Shown in pieces: positions 8,948-18,334 of a stretch of 64,000 bases of DNA; the first letter of the stretch is position 1, and each line of letters starts with the position of its first letter. The notes beneath the pieces are model-generated. The model worked only from the letters and a program-made list of their open reading frames with translations. It ran no database searches and was not told the origin of the DNA. The translations under genes were made by a program, and so were the position numbers. The DNA comes from Tolumonas auensis DSM 9187 (lineage in GTDB: Bacteria > Pseudomonadota > Gammaproteobacteria > Enterobacterales > Aeromonadaceae). Where the stretch lies: contig NC_012691.1 in the NCBI RefSeq assembly GCF_000023065.1, positions 2,648,501 to 2,712,500 of the forward strand, in the 5' to 3' direction.

Positions 8948-9489
8948 CCTCATCCATCCGGGCCACGCACGGCCTTCTTGTCGTAATGCTCGCCACCGTG
9001 CCGATGAGCGCGGTGCGTGCCACGCCGCCCCTGATCGTGGTGGAAGACCGGGGCGGCGCTTCCGCGCTGCCGTACTACGAAGCGCTCGACCTGCAGCCGC
9101 GCGCCACGAGTCAGCCACTCCCCTCCATCGTCATTCCCGAGGCACCAACCGCCGCTGTCGATGAGACGGCCATGCTGCCGGTGCGCAGTGCCAGGCTCAC
9201 GCCGGGAACGGTTGCCCGCCGTGTCATCGAGGCCCCCGGACTGCAACCATTCTTCCTGGTCGGTGACGATGCGACCTCTCAAGCCTGGTTGCGTCAGCAC
9301 GCCGACACGCTGCGCCAACGCAACGCCTGGGGCCTGGTGGTCAATGTCGAGACGGCCCAGGCGCTGGCACAACTGCGTGCAATCGCGCCCGGCCTGAATC
9401 TGTCGCCGATGTCCGCCGACGATCTGGCCGAACGCCTGGGCCTGCGGCATTACCCGGTGCTGGTCACGGCCACCGGCATCGAGCAATGA
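8944..9489 (+). CDS. Integrating conjugative element protein, TIGR03765 family
   Basis: A 181-residue exported protein. The start at 8944 is set by an ATGA overlap with the transglycosylase stop and gives a good signal peptide; the frame upstream is only a shadow of that gene. Family-typical features are LIVVEDRGG after the signal peptide, the PGLQPFFLVGDDATSQAWL segment and a C-terminal LGLRHYPVLVT ending, which resembles the cis-Pro end of a thioredoxin-like fold. A periplasmic component of the mating apparatus of unknown exact role, encoded immediately before the coupling protein. Confidence 0.82.
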   Translation: MTSSIRATHGLLVVMLATVPMSAVRATPPLIVVEDRGGASALPYYEALDLQPRATSQPLPSIVIPEAPTAAVDETAMLPVRSARLTPGTVARRVIEAPGLQPFFLVGDDATSQAWLRQHADTLRQRNAWGLVVNVETAQALAQLRAIAPGLNLSPMSADDLAERLGLRHYPVLVTATGIEQ

Positions 9490-9493
9490 CGCC

Positions 9494-11683
9494 ATGTCGC
9501 AGACGCAGCCCGTCGAAGTTCTGCTGCGCCCCGCGGTGGAGCTGTACACCGTGGCGGTCTGCGCCGGCGCCGCGTTTCTGTGCCTGGTGGCACCGTGGTC
9601 GCTCGCGCTGAGCCCGGCCATGGGTATCGGCAGTGCGCTGGCGTTCGCCACCTTCGGTGCGATCCGCTGGCGCGACGCGCAGGTGATTCTGCGTTATCGC
9701 CGCAACATCCGCAGGTTGCCGCGCTACGTCATGACAAGCCGCGACGTGCCGGTCAGCCAGCAGCGGTTATTCATCGGCAAAGGCTTTCGCTGGGAACAGA
9801 AGCACACGCACAGGCTGATGCAGACGTACCGGCCCGAGTTCAGGCGCTACGTTGAACCGACACCGGCCTACCAGTTGGCGCGGCGCCTGGAGGAACGGTT
9901 GGAGTTCGCGCCGTTTCCACTTTCGCGCCTGTCGAGCCTCACCAGCTGGGACATGCCGCTCAACCCCGTGCGCCCCTTGCCGCCAGTAGGCGGCCTGCCG
10001 CGCCTGCACGGCATCGAACCCGAGGAAGTCGACGTCAGCCTGCCGCTGGGCGAACGCGTCGGACACTCTCTGGTGCTGGGCACGACACGCGTGGGCAAGA
10101 CGCGGCTCGCCGAGCTGTTCGTGACCCAGGACATCCGGCGGCAAAACGCTGCGGGCGAGCATGAAGTCGTCATCGTCATCGACCCCAAGGGTGATGCCGA
10201 TCTCCTGAAGCGGGTGTACGTCGAGGCCAAGCGCGCCGGCCGCGAGAACGAGCTGTATATCTTTCATCTCGGCTGGCCCGATATCAGCGCGCGCTATAAC
10301 GCCGTGGGACGGTTTGGCCGCATCAGCGAGGTCGCAACGCGCATCGCCGGCCAGCTTTCTGGCGAAGGCAACAGCGCGGCCTTTCGCGAATTTGCCTGGA
10401 GATTCGTCAATGTCATTGCCAGGGCGCTGATCGAGCTGGGGCAACGTCCGGACTATCTGTTGATCCAGCGTCATGTGATCAACATCGATGCGCTGTTCAT
10501 CGAGTACGCCGCGCATTTCTTCGCCCGCACCGAGCCGAAGGCCTGGGAAGTCATCGTCCAGATCGAGGCCAAGCTCAACGAGAAGAACATCCCCAGGAAC
10601 ATGATCGGACGCGAGAAGCGTGTCGTGGCCCTGGAGCAGTACCTCAGCCAGGCGCGCAACTACGATCCGGTGCTCGACGGCCTGCGCTCGGCGGTCCGGT
10701 ACGACAAGACGTATTTCGACAAGATCGTCGCCTCGCTGCTGCCTCTGTTGGAAAAGCTCACCAGCGGCAAGGTCGCCCAGTTGCTGGCCCCGAACTACTC
10801 GGACCTCGGTGATCCCCGTCCTATTTTCGATTGGATGCAGGTGATCCGGAAGCGCGCCATTGTCTATGTCGGCCTGGATGCGCTTTCTGATGCCGAAGTC
10901 GCTGCGGCGGTCGGCAATTCGATGTTCAGTGACTTGGTTTCCGTCGCAGGCCACATTTATAAACACGGTATCGACGATGGTCTGCCGTGGGCCTCCGCGA
11001 ACACCAAGGTGCCGATCAATGTTCACGCGGATGAATTCAATGAGTTGATGGGCGACGAGTTCATTCCGATGATCAACAAGGGGGGCGGCGCCGGGCTCCA
11101 GATCACCGCTTACACGCAGACCCTGAGCGACATCGAGGCGCGCATCGGCAATAGGGCCAAAGCCGGTCAGGTCGTCGGGAATTTCAACAATGTGTTCATG
11201 TTGAGGGTGCGCGAAACCGCCACCGCCGAACTGCTGACCAGGCAGTTGCCGAAGGTGGAGGTCTACACCACGACCATCGTCAGCGGTGCGACCGATAGTT
11301 CGGAGATCCGCGGTTCAACCGATTTCACCAGCAACACGCAAGACCGCATCAGCATGTCCAGCGTGCCGATGATCGAGCCCTCTCATGTCGTAGCGTTGCC
11401 GAAGGGTCAATGCTTCGCCCTGATGCAGGGCGGACAGCTGTGGAAGGTCAGGATGCCGCTGCCGGCGGCCGACCCTGATGAGGCCATGCCGGAGGATCTG
11501 CAGCAGCTCGCGGGGTACATGCGCCAGCACTACACCGAGGCTGCGCACTGGTGGGAGAACCTGGGGTCGCCGATGCTGCAGGATGGCCCCTTGCCCGACG
11601 ACTTGCTCGACGAAGCGCCCATTGCGAGCGACCCTCCCGCGAACGTCACGGGCGACACGGGCCTGGATGAGCACACGCCATGA
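9494..11683 (+). CDS. traD: Type IV conjugative coupling ATPase TraD
   Basis: A 729-residue coupling protein. Two N-terminal membrane helices (about residues 17-55) precede a VirD4/TraD-type ATPase with Walker A GTTRVGKTR (about 195-203) and a VIVIDPKGD strand soon after. A later INVHADEFNELMG region is the likely Walker B with its acidic residues, followed by TAYTQTLSD. Length and motifs fit the SXT/ICE TraD group. It brings the relaxase-DNA complex to the secretion channel and powers DNA transfer at the inner membrane. The stop overlaps the next start by four bases. Confidence 0.93.
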   Translation: MSQTQPVEVLLRPAVELYTVAVCAGAAFLCLVAPWSLALSPAMGIGSALAFATFGAIRWRDAQVILRYRRNIRRLPRYVMTSRDVPVSQQRLFIGKGFRWEQKHTHRLMQTYRPEFRRYVEPTPAYQLARRLEERLEFAPFPLSRLSSLTSWDMPLNPVRPLPPVGGLPRLHGIEPEEVDVSLPLGERVGHSLVLGTTRVGKTRLAELFVTQDIRRQNAAGEHEVVIVIDPKGDADLLKRVYVEAKRAGRENELYIFHLGWPDISARYNAVGRFGRISEVATRIAGQLSGEGNSAAFREFAWRFVNVIARALIELGQRPDYLLIQRHVINIDALFIEYAAHFFARTEPKAWEVIVQIEAKLNEKNIPRNMIGREKRVVALEQYLSQARNYDPVLDGLRSAVRYDKTYFDKIVASLLPLLEKLTSGKVAQLLAPNYSDLGDPRPIFDWMQVIRKRAIVYVGLDALSDAEVAAAVGNSMFSDLVSVAGHIYKHGIDDGLPWASANTKVPINVHADEFNELMGDEFIPMINKGGGAGLQITAYTQTLSDIEARIGNRAKAGQVVGNFNNVFMLRVRETATAELLTRQLPKVEVYTTTIVSGATDSSEIRGSTDFTSNTQDRISMSSVPMIEPSHVVALPKGQCFALMQGGQLWKVRMPLPAADPDEAMPEDLQQLAGYMRQHYTEAAHWWENLGSPMLQDGPLPDDLLDEAPIASDPPANVTGDTGLDEHTP

Positions 11684-12429
11684 GCGACCCGGCATCCACT
11701 GCGCAGCGGCAGCAACAGCGCCGGCAGGGCCTGATCGCCACTGCGATCTCCTTGCCGCTGCGCCTGTTCGGGGTACTGATCGCCTCGCTGATGCTGTCGA
11801 TCCTGATCGAGTGCGTGGGCATGCACCTGTTCTGGAAGGACCAGGGCTGGCGCCATGCGCAATCGATGCTGCAGTACGAGCTGGGGCATCTGTCGAATCA
11901 CTTCACGCGCAGCGCCATCGTGCAGGAGCCAGGGCGCACCGCGCACCGTCTGGTGGAGACGGGTTACGAGTGGGTGTTCGTCAAGACCGGGCTGCTCGAC
12001 AAGATGAACGATACCGCAGAACGCGCCCGCGCGCCGGGCCAAGGACAATCCCGTGATTTCCGCTACTTCATCAGCCAAGTCTATGTCTGGGCCGAGCGCT
12101 ATCTGATTGCCGCCGCTTTCATCACCTTGACCTTTATGGTGCGCCTGCTGGTTCTGGTATTGACACTGCCGCTGGTGCTCACGGCAGTGTTCGTCGGTCT
12201 GGTCGATGGACTGGTGCGCCGCGACGTGCGCAAGTTCGGCGCCGGCCGGGAATCGGGCTTCGTCTACCATCGCGCGAAAGCCTCGCTACTGCCACTGGCG
12301 ATACTGCCCTGGGTGATCTACTTGGCGATGCCGGTCTCGGTGCATCCACTGCTGATTCTGTTACCCAGCGCCGCCTTACTGGGACTGGCTGTATCTCTGA
12401 CTGCGGGGAGCTTCAAAAAGTACCTGTAG
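11680..12429 (+). CDS. ICE membrane protein, TIGR03747 family
   Basis: A 249-residue inner-membrane protein with hydrophobic helices near residues 20-42, 140-180 and 205-240, and a soluble segment containing RDFRYFISQVYVWAERY. It is consistently encoded after traD in PFGI-1-class ICEs and is probably a partner of the coupling protein. Its last base directly abuts the stop codon of the convergent HEPN-like gene, which breaks the conjugation operon here; in relatives the RAQPRD gene normally follows. Confidence 0.85.
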   Translation: MSDPASTAQRQQQRRQGLIATAISLPLRLFGVLIASLMLSILIECVGMHLFWKDQGWRHAQSMLQYELGHLSNHFTRSAIVQEPGRTAHRLVETGYEWVFVKTGLLDKMNDTAERARAPGQGQSRDFRYFISQVYVWAERYLIAAAFITLTFMVRLLVLVLTLPLVLTAVFVGLVDGLVRRDVRKFGAGRESGFVYHRAKASLLPLAILPWVIYLAMPVSVHPLLILLPSAALLGLAVSLTAGSFKKYL

Positions 12430-13800
12430 CTATATTGTTCTGAACGCCTTGTCTTCATCTGAACCACCATAGTGCTGTAACCGCACTGCGCACTCAATCA
12501 ACACGATCCGTGCGAGGTAGGTGGCATACTGGCGCTCTGCGGCGAATGATTCCAGCCTGTCGTAGTGTGTGCCATGCAGTATCTGCGATCGACCGTGGTC
12601 ATAGATGTCCTTGACCAACTGCTTCAGTGTGCGAGGACGGTTGCCCCGTACTACCTGAGTTTCGCTACTCGTACCAGTTAAATGGATGACCATTTCACGG
12701 ATACCATCGTTCTTGCCACCGCAGCACAGTACATCTAGGCAGGTTCCGAGCTTCGCCAGCGCTATGGCATCACTTGATTCACGATTGCCTTCGCCGAACC
12801 AATCCAGCGCAGTAGCCCATCGATTGGCAAGCTTGGGATGCGGGTGACTCGATGGATCAAGCAACCCATCAAGGATCGCCGCGAATGCCGGAATAATAGA
12901 CGTCATGTCATCCAACGCTTGCCTTACTCGCTCGGGAGGTTGCGAAGTAATACGCTTCCCAAGCGAGCTTCCGGGCAACCACAGAAATCCTTTGGTTTCG
13001 ACCAGGCGATCGCTACCGGCAGGCGGTAGACGCTCGTCTTGAAGCGCCTGTTGCAAGAAGCACTCGGGGGCCCCAAAGCCAAGAGAGATAGCGTCAAGCG
13101 CTGTCTTGGCAACCAACCTCGCCAACTTGCGTGAGAATTCACGCTCATAGCCACGGACTGTTACCTTGACCAAGGCCGGACATCCGACGATCGCACTGTA
13201 GACGGCGTTGGCCAGCCCTTCGATGGAGGAGCCATCATTGGGATTCTGCAAGGCATCCTTGAGAATTTCCTTCCAGCGGTGGTTCGCCTCTGGTTGGTTC
13301 AGATAGTGATCCTTTCCGTACTGAGGGAAGTCGACCGAATCTATCCAGTCGGATCTATTCAAGAATGTCACCGGGCCGAGGGAGAAAGGAGAAACCCTCT
13401 CCATGCCCAGGGTCCAGGCAGGAAAATAGTGCGTGTGCTCGTTGGCGATGCTTGCGAGTCGTTCCTCAATGAGTAACTTCAGTTTTGGAAGAAGCCCGCC
13501 CTGATCGCATTCATCAAATCCTAAGAGCTCACCCGCAGCATGCAAGTCGGCAACGGTCTGACGGACTACCTTTTGATAGGCCTCAGACTCAATCTTCACT
13601 GACTTCTGGGGCCGATTCTGATGGAGGGTGCTGGAGAATTGCCCAAGTGCCTCTCTTGCCTTCCTTGTGAAGAACCGCTGCATACCATTCTCAGCAGTGA
13701 CGAAATCAGGAATTCCAGGTTCTTCGGACCATGGCGTGGCCCCCTTGTGTATTTGATCTAACTCATCTACGAGAGCTTTCAGCTCGGCCTTTAACCCCAT
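12430..13800 (-). CDS. HEPN-like protein inserted antisense in the conjugation operon; candidate defence RNase
   Basis: A 456-residue soluble protein. The C-terminal 110 residues are helical and contain DHGRSQILHGTH, giving R404-x4-H409, the R-x4-6-H signature of HEPN ribonucleases. It is preceded by a long helix with ALDWFGEGN and followed by another long helix. The N-terminal 300 residues match no family I recognise. The gene is on the opposite strand between two conjugation genes that are normally adjacent, and its base composition looks lower in GC than theirs, so it is probably an insertion. Many HEPN proteins are anti-phage or toxin RNases, and the ApeA-type HEPN proteins are a possible match. 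RNase activity and defence are inference; the reading frame and the motif are seen. Confidence 0.6.
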   Translation of the reverse strand: MGLKAELKALVDELDQIHKGATPWSEEPGIPDFVTAENGMQRFFTRKAREALGQFSSTLHQNRPQKSVKIESEAYQKVVRQTVADLHAAGELLGFDECDQGGLLPKLKLLIEERLASIANEHTHYFPAWTLGMERVSPFSLGPVTFLNRSDWIDSVDFPQYGKDHYLNQPEANHRWKEILKDALQNPNDGSSIEGLANAVYSAIVGCPALVKVTVRGYEREFSRKLARLVAKTALDAISLGFGAPECFLQQALQDERLPPAGSDRLVETKGFLWLPGSSLGKRITSQPPERVRQALDDMTSIIPAFAAILDGLLDPSSHPHPKLANRWATALDWFGEGNRESSDAIALAKLGTCLDVLCCGGKNDGIREMVIHLTGTSSETQVVRGNRPRTLKQLVKDIYDHGRSQILHGTHYDRLESFAAERQYATYLARIVLIECAVRLQHYGGSDEDKAFRTI

Positions 13801-13963
13801 ACATTTTCCCTTGATCTAATGCTGATCGCAGGATATCGCAAGCTGGCACCAACGGTATTGGCATCCATCAATCCGGTCAGTTCGCAGTACCCATTGTTTG
13901 CGGTCTTGAAGCGCCTGCCTCGCCACGATCGAGCCATTGCTGATCGAACCGAGGAATGGCGCG

Positions 13964-14341
13964 ATGGTGTTTTCGTTTCCACGCCACGCCGCGCATCGCG
14001 GCGTGGCCGCCCTGCTGCTGATGGCGCTGACGGCGAGCCCGCCGCTGGCGGCCCATGCCGGCACGCCAGCCCAACGCCAGGAGCTGGCTGCGGCCCTGCG
14101 CCAGCTCGACGCGCTGGAACGCTTCGTCGCACAGAGTGCGGCGAATACCCCGATCACAGCGGGCGAGCGCTACCACTTCGACTACCCACGTCTACTCGAT
14201 GACCTCGCGCGCGTGCGCGCCGGCATCCAGTTCCACCTCGCGCCGTCTCGCGCCCAGCCACGCGACCCCGCCGTACTGAGCGGCGATTACCGCAACGAGT
14301 CCGCCCCCGACGTTTTCTCGGCACCGGAGGCCCAGCCATGA
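13964..14341 (+). CDS. RAQPRD family ICE protein
   Basis: A 125-residue exported protein carrying the eponymous RAQPRD motif near the C-terminus, followed by a GDYR segment. A signal peptide ends at about AAHAG. ATG 13964 is preferred over 13937 because GAGGA lies eight bases upstream. A small periplasmic component of type G mating systems with unknown mechanism. It restarts the conjugation operon after the inserted antisense gene, and its stop overlaps the next ATG (ATGA). A promoter may lie in the 163-base gap before it, but none is clear. Confidence 0.9.
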   Translation: MVFSFPRHAAHRGVAALLLMALTASPPLAAHAGTPAQRQELAAALRQLDALERFVAQSAANTPITAGERYHFDYPRLLDDLARVRAGIQFHLAPSRAQPRDPAVLSGDYRNESAPDVFSAPEAQP

Positions 14342-14571
14342 CCTCCGCGCAGATCAGCGCCTTCCAGGCCAACAGCAGCATCGCACCCGCCGCGATGGCG
14401 ACGGTGATCGTCGGCCTCGTGTTCGCGGTGCTGCTGCTGTGGGGGGCCTGGGCCATTCGCACCGCCTACGTCGGCTGGGCGGAAAACCAGCTCAACCAGC
14501 GTCAGTTCCTCGGCGTCGTCGTGCGTTTTCTCGCGATGTACCTGGTGCTGACTTTTTTCCTCCTCTCCTAA
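14338..14571 (+). CDS. ICE membrane protein, TIGR03758 family
   Basis: A 77-residue protein with two membrane helices (about residues 18-42 and 58-76) joined by a YVGWAENQLNQRQF loop characteristic of the family. By size, topology and position it is likely a VirB3- or TraA-like small inner-membrane component. It is translationally coupled to the RAQPRD gene. Confidence 0.88.
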   Translation: MTSAQISAFQANSSIAPAAMATVIVGLVFAVLLLWGAWAIRTAYVGWAENQLNQRQFLGVVVRFLAMYLVLTFFLLS

Positions 14572-14587
14572 CCACAAGGGTCAGACC

Positions 14588-14950
14588 ATGAAAACCGCTC
14601 ATTTCCCCCGCATCTGTCTCGCCCGGCGCGCCGCGCTGGCACTGAGCCTCACCACGCTGCCCGCGCTGTCGTTCGCACAGGGCCTGCCGCAACTGGAGAA
14701 TCCGTCGCGCGGCACCGGCGGCGGGATCATGGAGACCATTCGCAACTACGGCTACGACATCGTGCTCCTGGTCGCACTGCTGGTCGTGGCGTCGATGTTC
14801 ATTGGCGTGTGCTACCACGCCTACGGCACCTACGCGGAAATCCACACGGGCAGGAAGACCTGGGGCCAGTTCGGACTCACGGTAGCCATCGGCGCGGTGC
14901 TGTTGGTCATCGGTATCTGGCTGCTCACCGAAGCGACCGGGATTCTCTGA
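14588..14950 (+). CDS. ICE membrane protein, TIGR03745 family (pilin-like)
   Basis: A 120-residue protein with a long signal peptide ending at LSFAQG and two membrane helices in the mature part (about 58-80 and 98-118), the layout of VirB2/TraA-type pilins. The conserved GLPQLENPSRG follows the signal peptide. AAGGG lies upstream of the ATG. A pilin or channel-subunit role is inferred from topology and position in the operon. Confidence 0.87.
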   Translation: MKTAHFPRICLARRAALALSLTTLPALSFAQGLPQLENPSRGTGGGIMETIRNYGYDIVLLVALLVVASMFIGVCYHAYGTYAEIHTGRKTWGQFGLTVAIGAVLLVIGIWLLTEATGIL

Positions 14951-14960
14951 GGCCGCGCCC

Positions 14961-15359
14961 ATGTCCGAGCATCAGCACATCCGTGCGGACGGCACCGTGA
15001 TGTTCCTTCCGCACCGGCTCAACCGGCATCCCGTGGTGGTGCGCGGCCTGACGGCGGACGAGCTGTGGATCTGCTGCGGCCTGTCCGGCGCAGCCGGATT
15101 GCTGGTCGGCGCGCCCCTGTCCTGGCTGTTCTCGACCATCGCGATCGCGCCCACCTTCATCGTGCTGGGTATCGCCTTCGGCGTGTTCATCGGCGGAGGC
15201 ATCCTGCGCCGTCAGAAACGCGGCAGACCCGACACCTGGTTGTACCGCCAACTGCAATGGCGCATCGCGACCCGCTATCCGTTGATGGCCGGCTGGATCG
15301 GCGGGCATGCACTGATCACGCGTTCGGGCCGCTGGTCGAACCGGAGGGTAGCGCGATGA
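14961..15359 (+). CDS. ICE membrane protein, TIGR03750 family
   Basis: A 132-residue inner-membrane protein beginning with a polar segment that contains FLPHRLNRHPVVVRGLT, then two helices (about 35-75), then RRQKRGRPDTWLYRQLQ. This resembles TraL/VirB3 proteins, which help assemble the channel next to VirB4. The stop overlaps the next ATG in ATGA. Confidence 0.88.
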   Translation: MSEHQHIRADGTVMFLPHRLNRHPVVVRGLTADELWICCGLSGAAGLLVGAPLSWLFSTIAIAPTFIVLGIAFGVFIGGGILRRQKRGRPDTWLYRQLQWRIATRYPLMAGWIGGHALITRSGRWSNRRVAR

Positions 15360-16036
15360 GCCGCTTCCGGAACGAAGTCGCGCACCTGCAAGCGCACATC
15401 AAAACCCTGCGCCTGGGCGCTGTTGCGCTGCTGCTGATCGCGCTGGTGATGGGCGGCGGCTGGTGGAGCGCGCCCCGCGACCTGACCATTCACGTTCCGC
15501 CCGATCTGCGCTCGGGCAGCACCCGGCCCTGGTGGGACGTGCCGCCGGAGAGCGTCTATTCATTCACTTTTTATGTGTGGCAGCAACTGCACCGCTGGCC
15601 CACGAATGGCGAAGAGGACTACGCGCGCAACCTGCATGCGCTATCGCCGTACTTCACCCCCGCCTGCCGCGCCTTTCTGCAGGCCGACTATGACTACCGC
15701 CGTTCTACGGGAGAGCTGCGCCAGCGGGTGCGTGGCGTGTATGAGATCCCCGGGCGCGGCTACGGCGACAACCCGACCGCGCGCGTGCGCACGGTCTCCG
15801 ATCGCAACTGGGTGGTGACGCTCGATCTCAGCGCGGACGAGTACCACGGGCCGGAGCAGGTCAAGCGCGCGCTGGTGCGCTACCCGCTCAAAGTCGCGCG
15901 GTCGGACGTTGATCCCGCGCGCAACCCCTTCGGCCTGGTTCTCGACTGCTACGACGGTGCGCCGCAGCGCATCGCTACGCCCGAACCGGAGCCACCTGCT
16001 CGCGGCGGCCTGGGCCAGCAAGGAGACTCCCCATGA
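15356..16036 (+). CDS. ICE protein, TIGR03746 family (TraE/VirB8-like)
   Basis: A 226-residue protein with a short cytoplasmic N-terminus, one membrane helix (about 22-42) and a periplasmic domain containing VYSFTFYVWQQLHRWP and YSxY-like segments, the layout of TraE/VirB8 assembly factors. The long upstream frame is a shadow; the ATGA overlap with the preceding stop fixes the start at 15356. It forms part of the inner-membrane platform. Confidence 0.87.
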   Translation: MSRFRNEVAHLQAHIKTLRLGAVALLLIALVMGGGWWSAPRDLTIHVPPDLRSGSTRPWWDVPPESVYSFTFYVWQQLHRWPTNGEEDYARNLHALSPYFTPACRAFLQADYDYRRSTGELRQRVRGVYEIPGRGYGDNPTARVRTVSDRNWVVTLDLSADEYHGPEQVKRALVRYPLKVARSDVDPARNPFGLVLDCYDGAPQRIATPEPEPPARGGLGQQGDSP

Positions 16037-16935
16037 AGACCCGCCTTCTCGTCTGGCTGGGCATGCTGGCCTGCGCGCTCGTGCCCATGGCCCATGCCGT
16101 GGAAATCCTGCGCTGGGAGCGCCTGCCTCTGGCCGTGCCGCTGCAGGTCGGAGAGGAACGCATCGTGTTCGTGGATCGCAATGTACGCGTCGGCGTTCCG
16201 GCCAGCGTCGGCGACCGGCTGCGCGTGCAGAGTGCCGGCGGCGCGGTCTATCTGCGCGCCAGCGAACCGATCGAGCCCACGCGACTGCAATTGCAGGATG
16301 CTGACAGCGGCGCGCTGATCCTGCTGGACATCGCTGCCGAGCCGGCCAAGGACGGCGAGCCGCCGTTGGAGCCAGTGCGCATCGTCGAGGGCAACGCCAC
16401 GCCGCAGCGCTACGGCCAGGCACAGGAATCCGGCACCGCTGCACCATCCCCAGATCAAGCCCGTCCGCCCCGGCGCGAAACCCCGGTGGCAGTGGTGCTG
16501 ACCCGCTATGCGGCCCAGAACCTGTACGCCCCGCTGCGCACCGTGGAGCCCGTGCCCGGCGTCATGCGCGTGAATCTGCGCCGCGACCTGCCGCTCGATA
16601 CCTTGCTGCCGACCCTGCCTGTACGCGCCGAGGCGCTGGCGGCATGGCGGCTGGAGGATCAGTGGGTGACCGCCGTGCGGCTGACCCATACCGGCGGCGG
16701 CTGGATCGATCTCGATCCGCGCGCGCTGCAAGGGGACTTTCTCACCGCCACCTTCCAGCATCCGACGCTCGGTCCGCGCGGCACGCCGGAGGACACCACG
16801 GTGCTGTATCTGGTCACGCGCGGTCGCGGCCTGCCGCAGTCGCTGCTGCCGGCCATCCACCGCTTCGACCCGGCCGCACTGTTGCCCCAGGTCGCTCCTG
16901 GTCACGACCTCAAGGAGTCCGGCGATGCGCAGTAA
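16033..16935 (+). CDS. ICE periplasmic protein, TIGR03749 family (TraK/VirB9-like)
   Basis: A 300-residue exported protein with a signal peptide ending at AHAVE, followed by ILRWERLPLAVPLQVGEERIVF and other beta-rich segments expected for a TraK/VirB9-type core-complex subunit. A Pro/Asp-rich linker (about 130-155) separates two beta-rich parts. It overlaps neighbours at both ends (4 and 11 bases), consistent with tight translational coupling through the core-complex genes. Confidence 0.87.
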   Translation: MKTRLLVWLGMLACALVPMAHAVEILRWERLPLAVPLQVGEERIVFVDRNVRVGVPASVGDRLRVQSAGGAVYLRASEPIEPTRLQLQDADSGALILLDIAAEPAKDGEPPLEPVRIVEGNATPQRYGQAQESGTAAPSPDQARPPRRETPVAVVLTRYAAQNLYAPLRTVEPVPGVMRVNLRRDLPLDTLLPTLPVRAEALAAWRLEDQWVTAVRLTHTGGGWIDLDPRALQGDFLTATFQHPTLGPRGTPEDTTVLYLVTRGRGLPQSLLPAIHRFDPAALLPQVAPGHDLKESGDAQ

Positions 16936-18334
16936 CGGCTTGCTCAAATGGCTAGTGCTTCCGGTCGCCTTGCTGGTGCTGTTCTTTGGCATCCGCCTGT
17001 TCTCCGGCGGCGGCGACCAGCCCCCCACCAGCGTCGATGCCGAACCGCAGCTCACCGCCGAAGAAATGCAGGCGCTCGGCATCGAGGGCGATACGCCCCG
17101 CGATACGGTCGCCACCCTGGTGGCGCAGGTGCGGCAGTTGCGCACCGAATTGCAGACGGCCACGGCGGACAACCGCACCCAGCGCGAGGAAAACCAACGC
17201 CTGCGCCAGCGCGAAAGCGCGATCGACCAGCGTATCGGCACGGCGCTGGAAGCCGAGCGCACCGCATTGCGTCGCGACCAGGAGCAACTGGCCGGCGAGC
17301 GCCGGCAGACCGAAGGTCTGTTGCAGGATCTGCAGCGCCGGTTGGAGAACATCGGTGGCGGCGGTCATGCCGATCTGCCGGTCGGATTGGGTTTGCGCGA
17401 AGGTGACGGCGATGGTTTCGCTGGCGAAGGCGGTATCCGCTGGGTGGAGCCGGATGACGCCAGGCAGACCGACGGACGCGGCGGCGCGGGTACAAGCCTG
17501 AGCTTCCCGACCAGCTTCGGACCGGCACAGAAAACGCTGGAGGCCACCGTCGGGCATGTTGCCGATGCCGGTGCCAGGGCTGCCGGCGTCAAGACGGCCC
17601 AGGCGGTCTACACCGTACCGACGAACTCCACCCTGATGGGATCGGTCGCGATGACCGCATTGATCGGCCGTGTCCCGGTCGATGGCACCGTCAACGACCC
17701 GTTCCCGTTCAAAGTCCTCGTCGGGCCGGACAATTTGACCGCCAACGGCATCGACATCCCGGATGTGGCTGGCGCGGTGTTCAGTGGCACTGCCAGCGGC
17801 GACTGGACCTTGTCCTGCGTCAGGGGGCAGGTACGTAGCATCACGTTCGTGTTCCATGACGGGACTGTGCGCACGATTCCCGAAGACAGCGAGCGCAGCA
17901 GCCAGCAGAACAACCAGCAGGATGGCCTGGGCTGGATCAGCGATCCGTATGGGATTCCTTGTGTCAGTGGCGAACGCCGCAGTAATGCGCAGCAGTATCT
18001 CGGTACCCAGGCCTTGATCACCGCCGCGGGCGCGGGCGTCGCTTCGCTGATCGACTCCGACAGCGGCCAGATGTCCTATGTCGGTGCCGATGGCTCGATC
18101 GGCACGGTCGGCATCAGCACCAACGAGGCGGTCGGACGCATCCTCGCCGGCGGCGTGCAGGACATGTCGCAGTGGGTGAACCGGCTCTACGGCCAAGCCT
18201 TCGCGGCGGTCTATGTCCAGCCCGGCGCACAGGTCGCCGTTCATCTCGAAAAACCCCTTGAGATTGACTACGACCCCGAAGGCCGCCGCGTCGACCATCG
18301 CGCAGGAGAAGCTCATGCACTCGAACTGGATTAA
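16925..18334 (+). CDS. ICE protein, TIGR03752 family (TraB/VirB10-like)
   Basis: A 469-residue protein with an N-terminal membrane helix (about 7-25), a heptad-rich coiled coil (about 55-140), and a C-terminal beta-barrel-like region starting near VYTVPTNSTLMGSVAMTALIG. That motif is typical of TraB/VirB10 core subunits spanning from inner to outer membrane. It overlaps the start of the TIGR03751 lipoprotein by 20 bases. Confidence 0.9.
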   Translation: MRSNGLLKWLVLPVALLVLFFGIRLFSGGGDQPPTSVDAEPQLTAEEMQALGIEGDTPRDTVATLVAQVRQLRTELQTATADNRTQREENQRLRQRESAIDQRIGTALEAERTALRRDQEQLAGERRQTEGLLQDLQRRLENIGGGGHADLPVGLGLREGDGDGFAGEGGIRWVEPDDARQTDGRGGAGTSLSFPTSFGPAQKTLEATVGHVADAGARAAGVKTAQAVYTVPTNSTLMGSVAMTALIGRVPVDGTVNDPFPFKVLVGPDNLTANGIDIPDVAGAVFSGTASGDWTLSCVRGQVRSITFVFHDGTVRTIPEDSERSSQQNNQQDGLGWISDPYGIPCVSGERRSNAQQYLGTQALITAAGAGVASLIDSDSGQMSYVGADGSIGTVGISTNEAVGRILAGGVQDMSQWVNRLYGQAFAAVYVQPGAQVAVHLEKPLEIDYDPEGRRVDHRAGEAHALELD

